DNA of 64,000 nucleotides from Membranipora membranacea (lineage: Eukaryota; Bryozoa; Gymnolaemata; Cheilostomatida; Membraniporidae): assembly GCA_914767715.1 (NCBI GenBank), contig OU612065.1:20522001-20586000 (forward strand), in the 5' to 3' direction. Position numbers and translations under genes: made by a program. Under the pieces are notes generated by a model, which saw only the letters and a list, made by a program, of their open reading frames with translations, searched no databases and was not told the origin of the DNA. The first letter of the stretch is position 1, and every line of letters begins with the position of its first letter. Below, piece by piece: positions 13,801 to 25,500 of this stretch.

Positions 13801-16800
13801 TTTCTCTCCGGTGGATCCATCATCTCCCTTTGCTCCTGGGGAACCCTGATAACCTCTATCTCCTTTAGAACCTGGTAGTCCTGGCATTCCTATAAATACA
13901 ATAATTAAATGTCAATCTTTGTCACTGACAGATCTAAATGCAGCAAAATTGTTGGAGGGATGGGAGTTGCACACTCTTTTGGTGAAGGAAGACAACTCCT
14001 ATCGCACCCAATGCGGTCTTGAACAATAATGATTGTCACATGGTCATTAACAAAACTCCCATACCTTGATCAGTTTCTCAAGTCAAACTTGTGGCATACA
14101 ATAAAGTAATTTAATCTACAATTTTAACAAGTTTGTTTCATAAAAAATGACGATTACCTGGTGCTCCGCGAGATCCAGAAGGACCTATGGCTCCCTGTGG
14201 TCCAGTTTTACCATCCTTTCCTCGATGACCATCTTTTCCTTGAGGTCCTGGCATACCGACAGGTCCTCTCATACCAGGTGCACCTGGGGGACCAAAGTCT
14301 CCAGGCTCTCCTCGAGCACCAGCAAATCCCTGAGGACCTGATGGTCCATGCTGTCCTGGGGCTCCATTTGGTCCAGTTGGGCCCTGTGAAATAAAGTGAC
14401 CGGGATTCAATAGAGTTTAGAGTTTAGAACTTGGATGATGAGGACAGGTAGCAGTTATTTATTTCATCTGTCTGTATTTTATCTTTGATTTATTATTGAG
14501 CCAGAATGAACAATGTTGGCAATGCAGATGCTATTCTCAGTATACTTCAACAGTAACTGTATTGATCTCCAAAATGGATGATTTGGTTCCCGAAGCCATG
14601 ATAAACTCAATCAAATATACTATATTACATTATACGATATAACTATATCAGGGCTGTACCACCAGGTAGGATGGGAATTACCCTCCCCCTTCCCTGGTAC
14701 TACTACTAATAATAATCTAAATTAGGAAGGGAGTTATCTGTTGCCTCTTGCCTCTTGCTGCCAAATACTCAAAATTGTGACACTGTTTTACCACTCAGTC
14801 AGAAACTGAGAATTGTGAATCAACTAGTTACTTCGTGTTAGCTCCTTTTGACACAATATACTTGTTGTAATAAATAAACAACATTACCAGAAATAAACAT
14901 TGTTCAAAGCTGATCTAATTTGGCAGCATTTAGGGTCGCTCTTATTTTACACGAAATCACTTTTCCGTGGACGGTTTTGTGCAAATTGGTTTATTTAATC
15001 AGGGATGAGCGGCAGCTCCGTGTCTAAAAGTGTAGCTGATTGGGAAGCAGTGAGTGTTATGAGAGAATATAATGTTGCTGAGAGCTGTGCTTTCATGGTC
15101 AATAGGTCATATTAATATAATCAACATTCAACAAGTGTTTCATTTGGCAACATACTTATGGATCACCGCAAAACCCTGCTTCCCAAGAAGAGACCAGTAC
15201 TCAGCAGCTAATCAGCTTTGTAGTTAGAAGTCAAAATGGGGATAACACTGCATCGCTGTCAGCAGAAATTACTTTTATGAAAATCATATGAATCCAAAAC
15301 CACAAAGTCATATACATTGCTGAAATCGGATATGGCTGTTTGAAGCTGCCCGTCCTAATTTCTTATTTGAAGCCAAAATTAAAATGGCTACATTGACATG
15401 GGATATGATTGGTTGGGGATGGTTGGGGAGAGGTGCAAACATCATATTGAGGATGGTGCTTGGTTCTTGTTGAGAGTAACATCATATTTTTTACGGTTAA
15501 CGATATTTTATTGAACTAGTTGTGTATTCCTTCTCTTTGTGTCGATCCGTGCAGTAAGCTGATAAAACGACCCAAGAACTACGATATTGTTGAGCCTGTT
15601 CCAATTTTGAATGAATGTTTTATTCCAATAAAGCCAGAGTTTAAAATAAACGCATTGAAGAACATACTAGGAAGATTATCTAACTATAAGTGTACCAATT
15701 TCGATTTATAATTTTGACAAGTTGCAACTTGTTGTAAGACAATGACAGTTGGCTGAGAGACAAAGAAGGTTTACAGGCTCAGCTATTCTGAGAACAATGC
15801 TAAAATCAACTACTAAGCTAGAGGTTTTCAAACCTAGCAAGATTTACAAATGAAGCAATAAAACAATCCAGCAAAATGAACCACAACATTCTCAACGATA
15901 TTTATTTACCATTTCCACAATTATGATGCCACATTTTATTTAATAAACAAAAAAACCTAGCTGAATATCGCGCAAAGAAATGGTGAGCAGAGAAACAACA
16001 ACCTGTTGAGATGGTCAGCATATCCTGGTGGTGGTATATGGAGCTAGTGTGCGGCCATCCAGTAGACCAAAAGAAAATCTCTAGAAAACTTTAACACGCT
16101 AGAGATATTCTTTTAGACTGCAAGACTTGGCTGTTCCACGGTGGCAACTGAACTGACTTGAATGCTCTAGCTCCACTGACATGGCCTGTTTTATAAGCTG
16201 CTGACCTATGACCTCAAGATGCACAGTTATCTATTTGACACGCAGATTTAATTTAGATGATAGATTGATGAGTAGACAGCACTGGTAACCTCAACTATAT
16301 AACTGGAGGATATCATGTGACAAAGTGCAAAAATCTCATGACAGCACATGCTATGTGGCTATGTGGTCGGTGGAGCCAGCTAGTAATCATCATTTCAGAA
16401 TGGCAAATAAACCAGATTCACATTGAATCACCAGTTCCTGTTTATTTGTTTACTACCTACTACTGGGAATGACATTGGATGATGGCTTGATGGCATGAGT
16501 TTGAATGGGACCGGGGTGGGGGGGGGAGGGAGCCATTGAATATTTTTGTTTTCGGTTATCTGTCAAGGGGATATCAAAATGAAATGAGTCATTTCATTTA
16601 CCAGTTAAATTGTTTATCATTGAGAATCTAGATCTCGGACCATAATCTGCCAAAAAAATCTATATCACACAAAATCTTTGAAGGCTTTAAATTCTGAATT
16701 ATAAAGACAGTTCCTGCGTTACACTTGACTGAGACTGCAATCTTCAATACAAAAATTCTTAGGTCAGTCAGAATTGATGATCAGACAAAGATTAGATTAA

Positions 16801-19025
16801 AAACACTTGGTGTCCTTGTATTAGACAGCTTATTGACTTATAAACTTAGCAAACCATGGTGAAGCCCCAGTGTTCAACTCTGTGATTCAATGTCTGTTTT
16901 TAGTCTCGCTTGCTTCTGTTAAATCATTATCAATTCCTACAAAATGTTGTCATATGTCTGGCGAGTTAAATCAATTCACATTACTGATTTTCTTCATCCC
17001 GGAAACCTACGGTTAGGCTAGGTGGGTACGTCCCACCCCCATACTCTCCACATGAAAGATACTTACAATTGGTGGCATTCCTGGTCCGGTTGGTGAGTTG
17101 GCGCGAATTGGTCCCTTCCCTTGGTCACTCTGCATGTTAGAATACTACAAAAAAAGAAAGAAATCACATAACTTTTCACTATCTGTTGTATCAAACATGA
17201 ATGGCTGATTATGATGTTAATGCTTTTCCTTACATATTTATTTTTCCGCCAAATTTGACGAAAATGTAACAGAATAAAAAATTTCCAAGGTTTCAGCCAG
17301 GGGAAAATAGTGTTGAATAGAGAAAAGGCCACTGTTTTTCATCAAACTCTCGTCCTTCATGCTGGTATTGACACAGGAAAAGAGAATTATTGCTGTTTCT
17401 TTTCCTGTACTAACAAATCACAGGCCTTTTCATAGCCTTAGTTCAGTGTACTATAAGAGGAAGGGGGGTACAGCTGAGCACCACATATTAGCAAAAGAAA
17501 TGTAAGCTTTATAATTCAATCACTGTAACTAATTAGAACAGTTGCATAAAAAAGTCATCATGTTAGGCAGACACTGGTTTTGATGACATCGGATACTATA
17601 CTGGATTTTAGTATCTAGACTGGAAAATTGCCTGTGTAATTTTGATCATCGAAAATCCCAGACGGCCCAAAAACAAATACTTCCAAAGAGAATCCAAAAT
17701 ATTTTAATCACTTTTGATCTTAATATGTGAATAATTTTCAACGCCAATTCCTGTCTTTGAAAAGGTTACACCCGCATTTATAGTACATTTCACCATCTTT
17801 CCAATGTTTTGGGAATGTAGGATTGAAAACACAAACATCTATACTTCAGCATATTATGTATTATTTTGATAACTTACGGGAGCATCACTTTGATATCCAT
17901 CATCAGCTGTAACAGAAAATTTCAGACACATGAGAGAATCGGTAACCTTGGATAGTCTCAAAACCTGGCTATTAGCGAGAGCGAACAAATATATATTCGG
18001 TATATTCACTTAGGCATGGCGGTAGTTCCTGACCATTTGGAGAAAAAAACTTGAGCTCCTCAAGGATGCTTAGCAGTATCCCATAATGCAATTAACAAGT
18101 TCGCCAGAATTATCTACTTATTCTTTCATTGCAACAAAGCTTGCTGGATATGGTAACAAAGATGTTAAACAAATCGTAACAAAGAAAAGTTGTCATCGCA
18201 TTCACATGGCCTTGACCACACATCATGTCAAAACATTCGGGTCGGCTTTTCAACGCGAATAAATGTACAGGCTTGCTCATGAGAAATTAAGCTACAAAGC
18301 TGAATGAGCTGAAAAAACTAGCAGACAAATTACTGCAGTCCACTTTATGGGGCAACTATTTGAAATGGATCGCATTCAGTACATATCATTTCCCCCAATA
18401 TTACTTTGGCTCAAACCACAAGGAAAACGTTTAGAGTGTTTTACATAGATAACCAGGCATTTCATGTCAAACAGATAAATATCGGAAATTCTGGCGCGAA
18501 GCTTACTTTACAAACAATCCACATTGCAACGGAATGTTATCTCCATTTGCTGTCAAAACAATAGTTCCACCAGTCAATATGTGGGTTATAATGACTATCG
18601 CTGACATTAGCCGGTGAAGAAATTGGTCATAAAATACCACTTGATATATAATTTGTGTTCTCTATAGGGGTATGTGTATAACCATTAAACACAACAGAAA
18701 AGTCATCACTCGGATAATAAAAAACAAGTTCTAATTCTCACTAAAAACCCATTAGAGAGGACAAATTACACGGCAGAAACCAGCATGACAACCAGTATGA
18801 CAAGGGGCAACGGTCACAAGAGTCCGCACGCACCGGGCATGAGTCATAGAGTCTACAGATTACTGTCAGGTTTTGTATCAGAAATATAAGGGTATATAAC
18901 TTTATGGTTAACATTTATTCAGGTTGTTGTGAAGTTGTGTGCTTACCTTTATGGCGCGGTACAGCAGCAGCTAAAGACAAAACAACAGCGGCAAGAGCGC
19001 ACCGTGTCCCCAAATTAAGCCTCAT
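4842..19025 (-). CDS. Fibrillar procollagen alpha chain, complete
   Basis: There are 25 coding exons: 19025-18947, 17906-17878, 17144-17067, 14383-14158, 13889-13756, 13382-13193, 12928-12723, 12422-12233, 11771-11692, 11437-11275, 11098-10956, 10744-10600, 10149-9943, 9698-9511, 9257-9122, 8800-8577, 8255-8094, 7897-7717, 7589-7473, 7235-7102, 6897-6573, 6322-6205, 5935-5797, 5555-5334 and 4985-4842. They total 3960 nt, giving 1319 residues. The ATG at 19025 begins a signal peptide ([17 protein letters not shown]). About 40 non-collagenous residues follow, then 337 perfect Gly-X-Y triplets (residues 63-1073), a short telopeptide with five consecutive Met, a likely BMP1/tolloid site (FQA/DAPKDD, after residue 1097), and a COLFI C-propeptide ([21 protein letters not shown]). 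The helix is about the 1014 residues usual for fibril-forming chains. It contains RGD three times (RGDS in the 12422-12233 exon, RGDE in 7589-7473, RGDR in 6897-6573). There is no vWC or TSPN domain. It would form the trimeric rod of cross-striated extracellular fibrils. Only six of the usual eight propeptide cysteines are present. Confidence 0.96.
5163..5289. mobile_element. 111-base MITE with 8-base target duplication
   Basis: In the last collagen intron. TAGAACAGGTTTAA at 5171 is matched in inverse by TTAAACTTGTTCTA ending at 5281. The flanks are GTGGGATC at 5163-5170 and 5282-5289. The duplication length is that of hAT-type elements. No coding capacity. Confidence 0.72.
11805..11856. repeat. 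38-base hairpin with 7-base direct repeats
   Basis: In a collagen intron. The arms CAATGAACTAAAC (from 11812) and GTTTAGTTCATTG (to 11849) flank a 12-base loop. Exact GATCAAC repeats lie at 11805-11811 and 11850-11856. Confidence 0.78.
14384..17066. other. Large collagen intron (2.7 kb)
   Basis: It separates the exon encoding the N-telopeptide-like segment from the first helix exon. I see no exon inside. There is a G-rich run near 16512-16526 and a weak inverted repeat between about 15035 and 15190 (TTGGGAAGCAG against CTGCTTCCCAA). The open frame at 15520-15711 shows no known domain. Confidence 0.6.
17907..18946. other. First collagen intron
   Basis: It lies between the signal-peptide exon and a 29-base mini-exon. 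No coding segment or repeat is recognised. First introns of collagen genes often carry enhancers, but no site can be assigned from sequence alone. Confidence 0.5.
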
Positions 19026-22000
19026 CTTGTTGATAAGGATCTCAGTCTATTCCTTCTTACTGCATATAAATCAGCGTATACCTCCGGGCAGTCTGCCCCA
19101 CCAGAGAGTGACTATATTCCACCAGATGGTATCTCTGTATACAGCTCTGATCTTGTTATATCCTACACCTGGAGTCGACTACTTGTCCCGCTTAGACAAG
19201 AAAACGAGTCCTTGTCGGTGTCAAGACCTGCACTTATCCAGCCTCGCATAGACAAGTATCCCGCTAACTGATTACGCACACGGCATCTAGGCCACTCAAC
19301 AAGTTAGCTGCTAAAAATTTCCTCTCAATTTTTTGCAGCCAATGACAGCTTTCTTTTATCAAGTTACACAGGTTAATTTCCTTCAAGTTTTATGATATTT
19401 TTCGTAGGCTAGGTATTTATCACTCTACATATGCAGGCCAGGTTAATTAAGCGGCAGTCCCAACTTGGGTATTGTCTCAAATATCCAATCAAAAGAACAG
19501 CTAAATTTTTTCAATTACGTACAGACTAGTGCACCAGCAAAATGAATGAAAACATCTGTTAGCAATTCCACCTGTGTAATAGGTACTGTGCCTGCTAAGC
19601 TTGAAAGAGACAAACTAAGACAGCAGTTACACTTCATGACTGTTTGGAAGCTTATCTGTCTTACCAAGGAAATCCTTGGTCTTACATAAAGTGACTTCAT
19701 TATTGGGAACAACAGCGTTAAAGTGAGGTGCAAGTGCTGACTGTCAATTTATGATACAAGATTACAAGTCAGACCGAACAGCCATACAGAGTACCTGTAC
19801 CTGCTTTAGAAACCAAACAGCACACGAAATCCTTGCGTCAAATATCTCATATATATCATACAAATCTATGGTTGTAAATATTTACTCTATGAGAGTGAAG
19901 AGTGATATGTTGATGGATGATAGGGAATTGGGACATGGCACTACTTTCCTGGCATCACAAATTTGACCTTGGGAGAAGACAACTTCTATGAACCAGAATA
20001 AGGAAAAGAGAGACAGTAGGGAGGGTGAGATATACCCTCCCTGATATTAGCATATGTAATGGCTGTGTGACAAGGCTAAGTTTCATTTGATTCTTAAAAT
20101 GAACAAGAGTTGATCTCACTAGATCAAATCACTGCACTGTTTCCCAAGAACTATAAAGGGTATAATATACAGGTCGCTGCTATTTGTATGATGGCAGTAT
20201 TCACATTGCACGTTATTCACAAATCTGAAGCTAAATCAAAGACATGAATGCTGACACAGATATTTAGATAGGGGCATCTTAGCACACTATCTGTATTTGT
20301 CTTACAATTTACAGACTGTGCTGACCTTAGCCATGTTTTGGAAATAAAAAAGGACCTTGTCCTGCTAGCACTTGTTGCAAGTCACAGCAAACAAACTCTT
20401 TAGTCAGCCAACAAGTTTATTTGCTCAGCCATCAACAGCCTCTCATTCAAGTTTCATATAGTGTCTGTATATCTTGACACAAGAAAAAATGACGCGGTAA
20501 GCATGAAATGTAAACTAGGGCATCAAGCGCATCAATAAACTGTTACATAAAAATCATAGCAAGTGACATTCTTTAGCCACTGATATCAGACTGTACGCTG
20601 ACAAGCAATGACAATTTGATCAGCTAAGTTTTACATTTTTCACATGCTAACTAACAGCCAACAGCTGCCACTCATTAATTTAACCCAGTATGTTGGAATA
20701 TGACCCTGATAGGTGGAAATAGTTTTTTATTCAGCAGCGCTGTGATTACATTACGAGGCAGTGGCAGCAGTAGCAGCTGCTGTCAAAAAAACTGCTGACG
20801 ACTGACTGATCATTATCATCAACTGAGCAAAAAACTATACGGCACAACAAACAAGCCGATAGCAATCAAGATGTACAAGGACCATAGCTCACTCCCATCT
20901 CACAGAATATACTGCAATCATTCCACCATGTACAGAAACACAGTGAATCAAACCGCTGGTAGATCTGCAGACACTGAGTTTTCTGAAAACAGTCATTTAC
21001 CATTTCAATAATGAAAGTGAGATAATAACTATTTTGATAATTTTGATCTCAGTTGAAAATAAAATTGGTCAAGGACACTTAGTTCACTGATTTTGAAGAA
21101 TCCAAAAAAAGGGAATATGCCTGTCTAATGATCAGGCAAGAGTGGTGTTCATTGTCATAAGTCATTTGTTTGATGAAATCTCCCCATACCTGCAGAGTTT
21201 GTTGCTTATTAATATGCGAGGGTCCAACCCCAGAGGAAACCAAACTAGCTGCAGACACTCCTGTGCCAAAAGAAACAAACATTCAGTTGAAGATGTCAAA
21301 TAAACATTGTTTTTGATGATATGCCATCAGTCATCTGGAGAAAAAGTACACATACAAAAGTTTACATACTAAGTATGATATCCACAAAAATCAAAGCGTA
21401 ATGCCATGAAAACATGATCGGGTGAAAGTAAATGACATGACAAAAACTGGCATCCCTAAAAAACTAACACATTTGAAAAGAGCAAAAATCCAATGTATAT
21501 TGGATATGTTGTGTGTACACACTAGTTGTACTAAAAGCCTGTAAAGTTTGTAAGAAAAAAGAAGGTCACCTACTTAAATGGTAGTCAGACAACTTGATAA
21601 ACCATTGGTATCACAACAATAAGAAAAAGCCCAATATTGTAAAATAGCAAAAAAACTGCTAAATGAGTTTAATTGACTCGTCAAAGATCATTCATATTCA
21701 TGCATATTGGTATTGATGGAAAACATGGCAGTTGAAAAGAGCTTATTTATAAAGTTCATAAGAGAAAATCTTTTTTTTGAAGAAGCATTGCAGAATGAGA
21801 AATAAAAAAGTTAAGAGTGAAAAAAATTGAAGTCTAATCAAAATAATTGGGGCAAGCTCTTACCTAATTTGAGGGGCACCAGTGGAAATATAAATGTATT
21901 GGCAAAAGAATCCAGATCAAAGCGATATGAGCTCTCAAATCAATGAATTAATTAATCCGAAACTAGTCTATGCGTTCAGACTGAAGCTGGAATTGGGTAA

Positions 22001-22572
22001 GTGAGGACCTAATATCAAGGCAGCTGGGAGTCTGGCGCCATAGTACGTCAAACATCAAGGGTTTTTAATTTAGAGTCAGAGATATTCGACCAAGGCATTT
22101 CTAATCTATAAATATCATGTAAGAATTGGTACTGGAAGAGATGAATTCTTCAAACGAAATCTTAAGTAGGTCTGGTCAGGTAACATTGTCTCAATGTCAT
22201 AAATTTGCATTAAAAATAAGAGCAGCACTGGCGAACATGCTCAGATTTGTTGATACCTCATGTAAAATAGATAACAAAACGTATAACCATCACCTTGTGA
22301 GGGAGGGGAGAGAGGAAGAGAGAGATTTTACATGAAGATACCAACATATTACCTTACATGAAGTAATTTTGCATTTGATTTTAAAATTTGATATTGCTTT
22401 TTTTTCACTCATTTACAATTATTTTTGCAAAACTCTCATTGTTGGCTCATCAATGTAAAAAAAAAATTTGAATGTCAAAAGTTGATACTAATATTAAAAT
22501 ATGCGGATTACATCATTCTTGGCTACCTTTGCTAAATTAAATTCCAGCAGTATGATACTGATTGACACTTAC
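19026..22572. other. Intergenic region between collagen 5' end and DUF389 3' end
   Basis: It holds the collagen 5' UTR and promoter and the 3' UTR of the DUF389 gene, both on the minus strand. The only exon-like stretch is 21190-21260 (see separate entry). No convincing TATA box can be fixed. The other short open frames look random. Confidence 0.5.
21190..21260 (-). other. Exon-like segment, possible 3' exon of the DUF389 gene
   Basis: On the minus strand a pyrimidine-rich CACAG acceptor (21261-21265) precedes 71 bases ending CTGCAG before GTATGGGG. It can be read openly as GVSAASLVSSGVGPSHINKQ and a few further residues. If the preceding exon used the GTGTTG donor at 22581-22586, the frame would continue into it. 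If the GTAAGT donor directly after the stop codon at 22573 is used, this would be a 3' UTR exon. No following exon was found. Confidence 0.3.
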
Positions 22573-25500
22573 CTAAGACACAACACCTGCTGAGTTCTTG
22601 CTCTTTGTTTTGTTATCTTCTTTAGTAGCCACAGTGAACCTTCCCGTCTTCTGTTGCTGTCCGAATTTCTAAAATAAAGATGGTGACCATTGGTATTCTT
22701 TCAGTGTTCGTCAGACACAGATGTAACAGCTTTTTCTAGTAACAGTTTTTCTGATAAAACCTGATATCCCAAGATGTAACAGCTTTTTCTAGTAACAGTT
22801 TTTCTGATAAAACCTGATATCCCCAGATGTAACAGCTTTTTCTAGTAACAGTTTTTCTGATAAAACCTGATATTATTCTATAACTGATGGAACTCTAGAG
22901 CAGTCAAGTATTTGCAGGAGGAAAAGTCTTTCACACATGCTTGAAAAGGTGAAATTTATTGCTAGCTAACACTTACCCACCCTCTTTACTTTACATGAGC
23001 ACACAACTCAACCAACTAAAGTTTGATTTGGGGCTAGCCAACATCAAATCACCCCAAAGTTACTTTTTAACTACTCTGTTATCTGTAAACTTTCTAGAAA
23101 ACCTCTTTAAACAAATAAATAAAATAAAAATTATTTACTCTACCAGCTATTATCAATGTTTCAGCTGTCACAGAAAACAGTTGCAGCATCACTTTTTACA
23201 TGCAATCCTATATCACTGCAGCAGCGATGGTGGTGTTGATGGGGTGTCATGTTTAATATCAGTATCAAGAGTCTCCCATCCAAATCAGCTTACCGCACTT
23301 TCTAGTTTTGCATCAGCTGAAGGTTGCCGTCTGAACATCAGACTTTTCTGTGGTCTCTTTTTCTTTCCATCAGGAGATGTGTCATCTAAATCCCCATTTT
23401 CATTATAAGAGTCAAGTTCTACAACAAATCAAGTTTTTAGTTACCCTATAGGAGTTTAGTTTTCGCGGCATTTAGGATTCGCTTTTTGCGTTGTTGCCTA
23501 GGTTGCGAAATTTAGCGTATCTTAAATTAAACTCACTCACCATAGTTTCATAAACAATGTACAATTATACACGAATACACCTTACCTAAGCATGCATGGT
23601 AACGTAGCTGGCGTGGCGTGGTGTAGTGGTCTAAGTGTCTGCCTTGCAATCAGATGGAGAGTTATGCCCTGGGTTCGAATCCCAGCTTGGACATTTTAAA
23701 AAATTTTCACTAGTAAGCCGACTAGCAAAATTTAGTACTAGTGAAATTTAGTACCAGGTCCAGATAGCGAAATTAAACTCTAGCTAAATTAAATTCCTAT
23801 AGGGTATACAAAAATGATCAGACATGAAAGTTGAACATGCTCTAGAAGTCATTAACCAGCTGGAGAGTTTGTACGGAAATTTCACTTGACTTTATTGTAA
23901 AGCCTTTTAAAACTTTTACCAGAGCACCCTACAAAAACATTTTTATTTCTCAAAAAATGAGACCAATACAAGCAAACACATATATACATACATACATAAT
24001 TATTCTATTTAACGGTGGTTCTAGCGTTAAAGTTAAATTTGTAATCTGTCGCTCGGTAGCTCAACACATTGTCAGTTCTGAATATGGAGTATAGAGAGAT
24101 TGTCGGTCCCCTACATGCACCAGAATCTTTGTTTATTTAGCTTTTACCAAAATGTACGATTAAAGTCATTTTGCTTTCCATTATTGAAAGTAATCGAAAG
24201 AGAGTCAAGTTGCAAGCTCAGAGTAGATAGCCATGACTTGTGATACTCTGAGTCAGTTATTGTGTCAGCTTACCTATGTATTCCGTTTTAGGTCGCTGAC
24301 GTGTTGTGTGATACTGACTCGGTGCGGAGTGAGGATCAATACGGGTATCCAGATCTGGCACAGTCAAATCAAAAGGAGTACCCTGTAATGTCAGAAAAAA
24401 GTCATATCTGTCACTTGAAATATCTATGGACATATCATATATAGACATACAAACTCACAGACTCTTACTCCATGTTCCTACCAGTAGAAACGATTGAGGG
24501 TTGCTGACTAGAGGCAACTACCCTGTGAGAAGATGAGTGGATCATTTTATCAGCCGGTCCCCTAAATCATGGTTGGTTACATGACTCAAGGACTTATTAC
24601 GGGCACAGGAGCAATTGTGGCAGGGTTCTCTTCCTGACACCACCGCAACTGCCAGGAATTGAACACGAGACCTCTCCCATTGAGCTACAGCTATATATAA
24701 ACACACATTACCAAAGAAACTATTATATCAATACAGTGTGTGAAAAGAAAGCTTCAATTTTAATTCCACATAACAAACTTACCGGTTGCCTGATTCTTCG
24801 AACTTGGTCATGTGATAGAGATATCTACAAATAGAAATAAGCACTCTTCTTTAGACACATAACACTAGTATCACTACTGTACATACATGTTTGAACTTTG
24901 TATGCTACATAGGATATCACAATGATCCCATTTTAGCACAGTTGGACATATTTTATGGAACCATCAAGTATGTTTTGACAACAGTACCGCTTATCACTTT
25001 ATCTACCATTCCTGAAAACTGACCTACTGAAACTTAAGCAAGGAGAACAGCTAGCATGATACAGGCAAAATAAACTCAACAGAATTATTAGATGTTTTGT
25101 TGATTTTATTACAAACACATACATTTCGCTTGGCGATTTGATCTAGCAGTGTTTTTCCAAGGTCAGTAGCACCAGTCTTGACTGTTGTATTATAATCTCT
25201 TGCCACTTTCATATGCTCAGTCCAGAAGGACTTCTCTGTCACAACACTGGCTCTGGGGGATACCTGCTTAATCTGTAACACCATCACAGGAAACTCAGGT
25301 TAGCACAGCAATTATCCTCTCTTTGACACATGATATGCGCAAGCGGACAACTCCCAATTGACTGTCAACTATGGTTCAACAACCTTGTGTAGAAATGTAT
25401 TCGACATAGACATAGACTTACTAATATTACTAATAAGTGACATGAACCAAACTTTTGCTTTCATATTGCCAGATCATTTTGAAAATAACTACAACGATGA

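Noticed and set aside
20018-20048. Another CAGGGAG-type micro-palindrome (TAGGGAGGGT...ACCCTCCCTG)
   Set aside because: It is a real hairpin, but its flanks (GAGACAG and ATATTAG) show no direct repeat, so it was not counted in the set.
22719-22873. CRISPR-like array
   Set aside because: The units are contiguous 53-base tandem copies without unique spacers, in an animal intron.
23611-23690. Functional tRNA gene (Ala- or Cys-like)
   Set aside because: The T-arm is perfect but the acceptor ends do not pair and the anticodon stem is mismatched; it lies inside a MITE.
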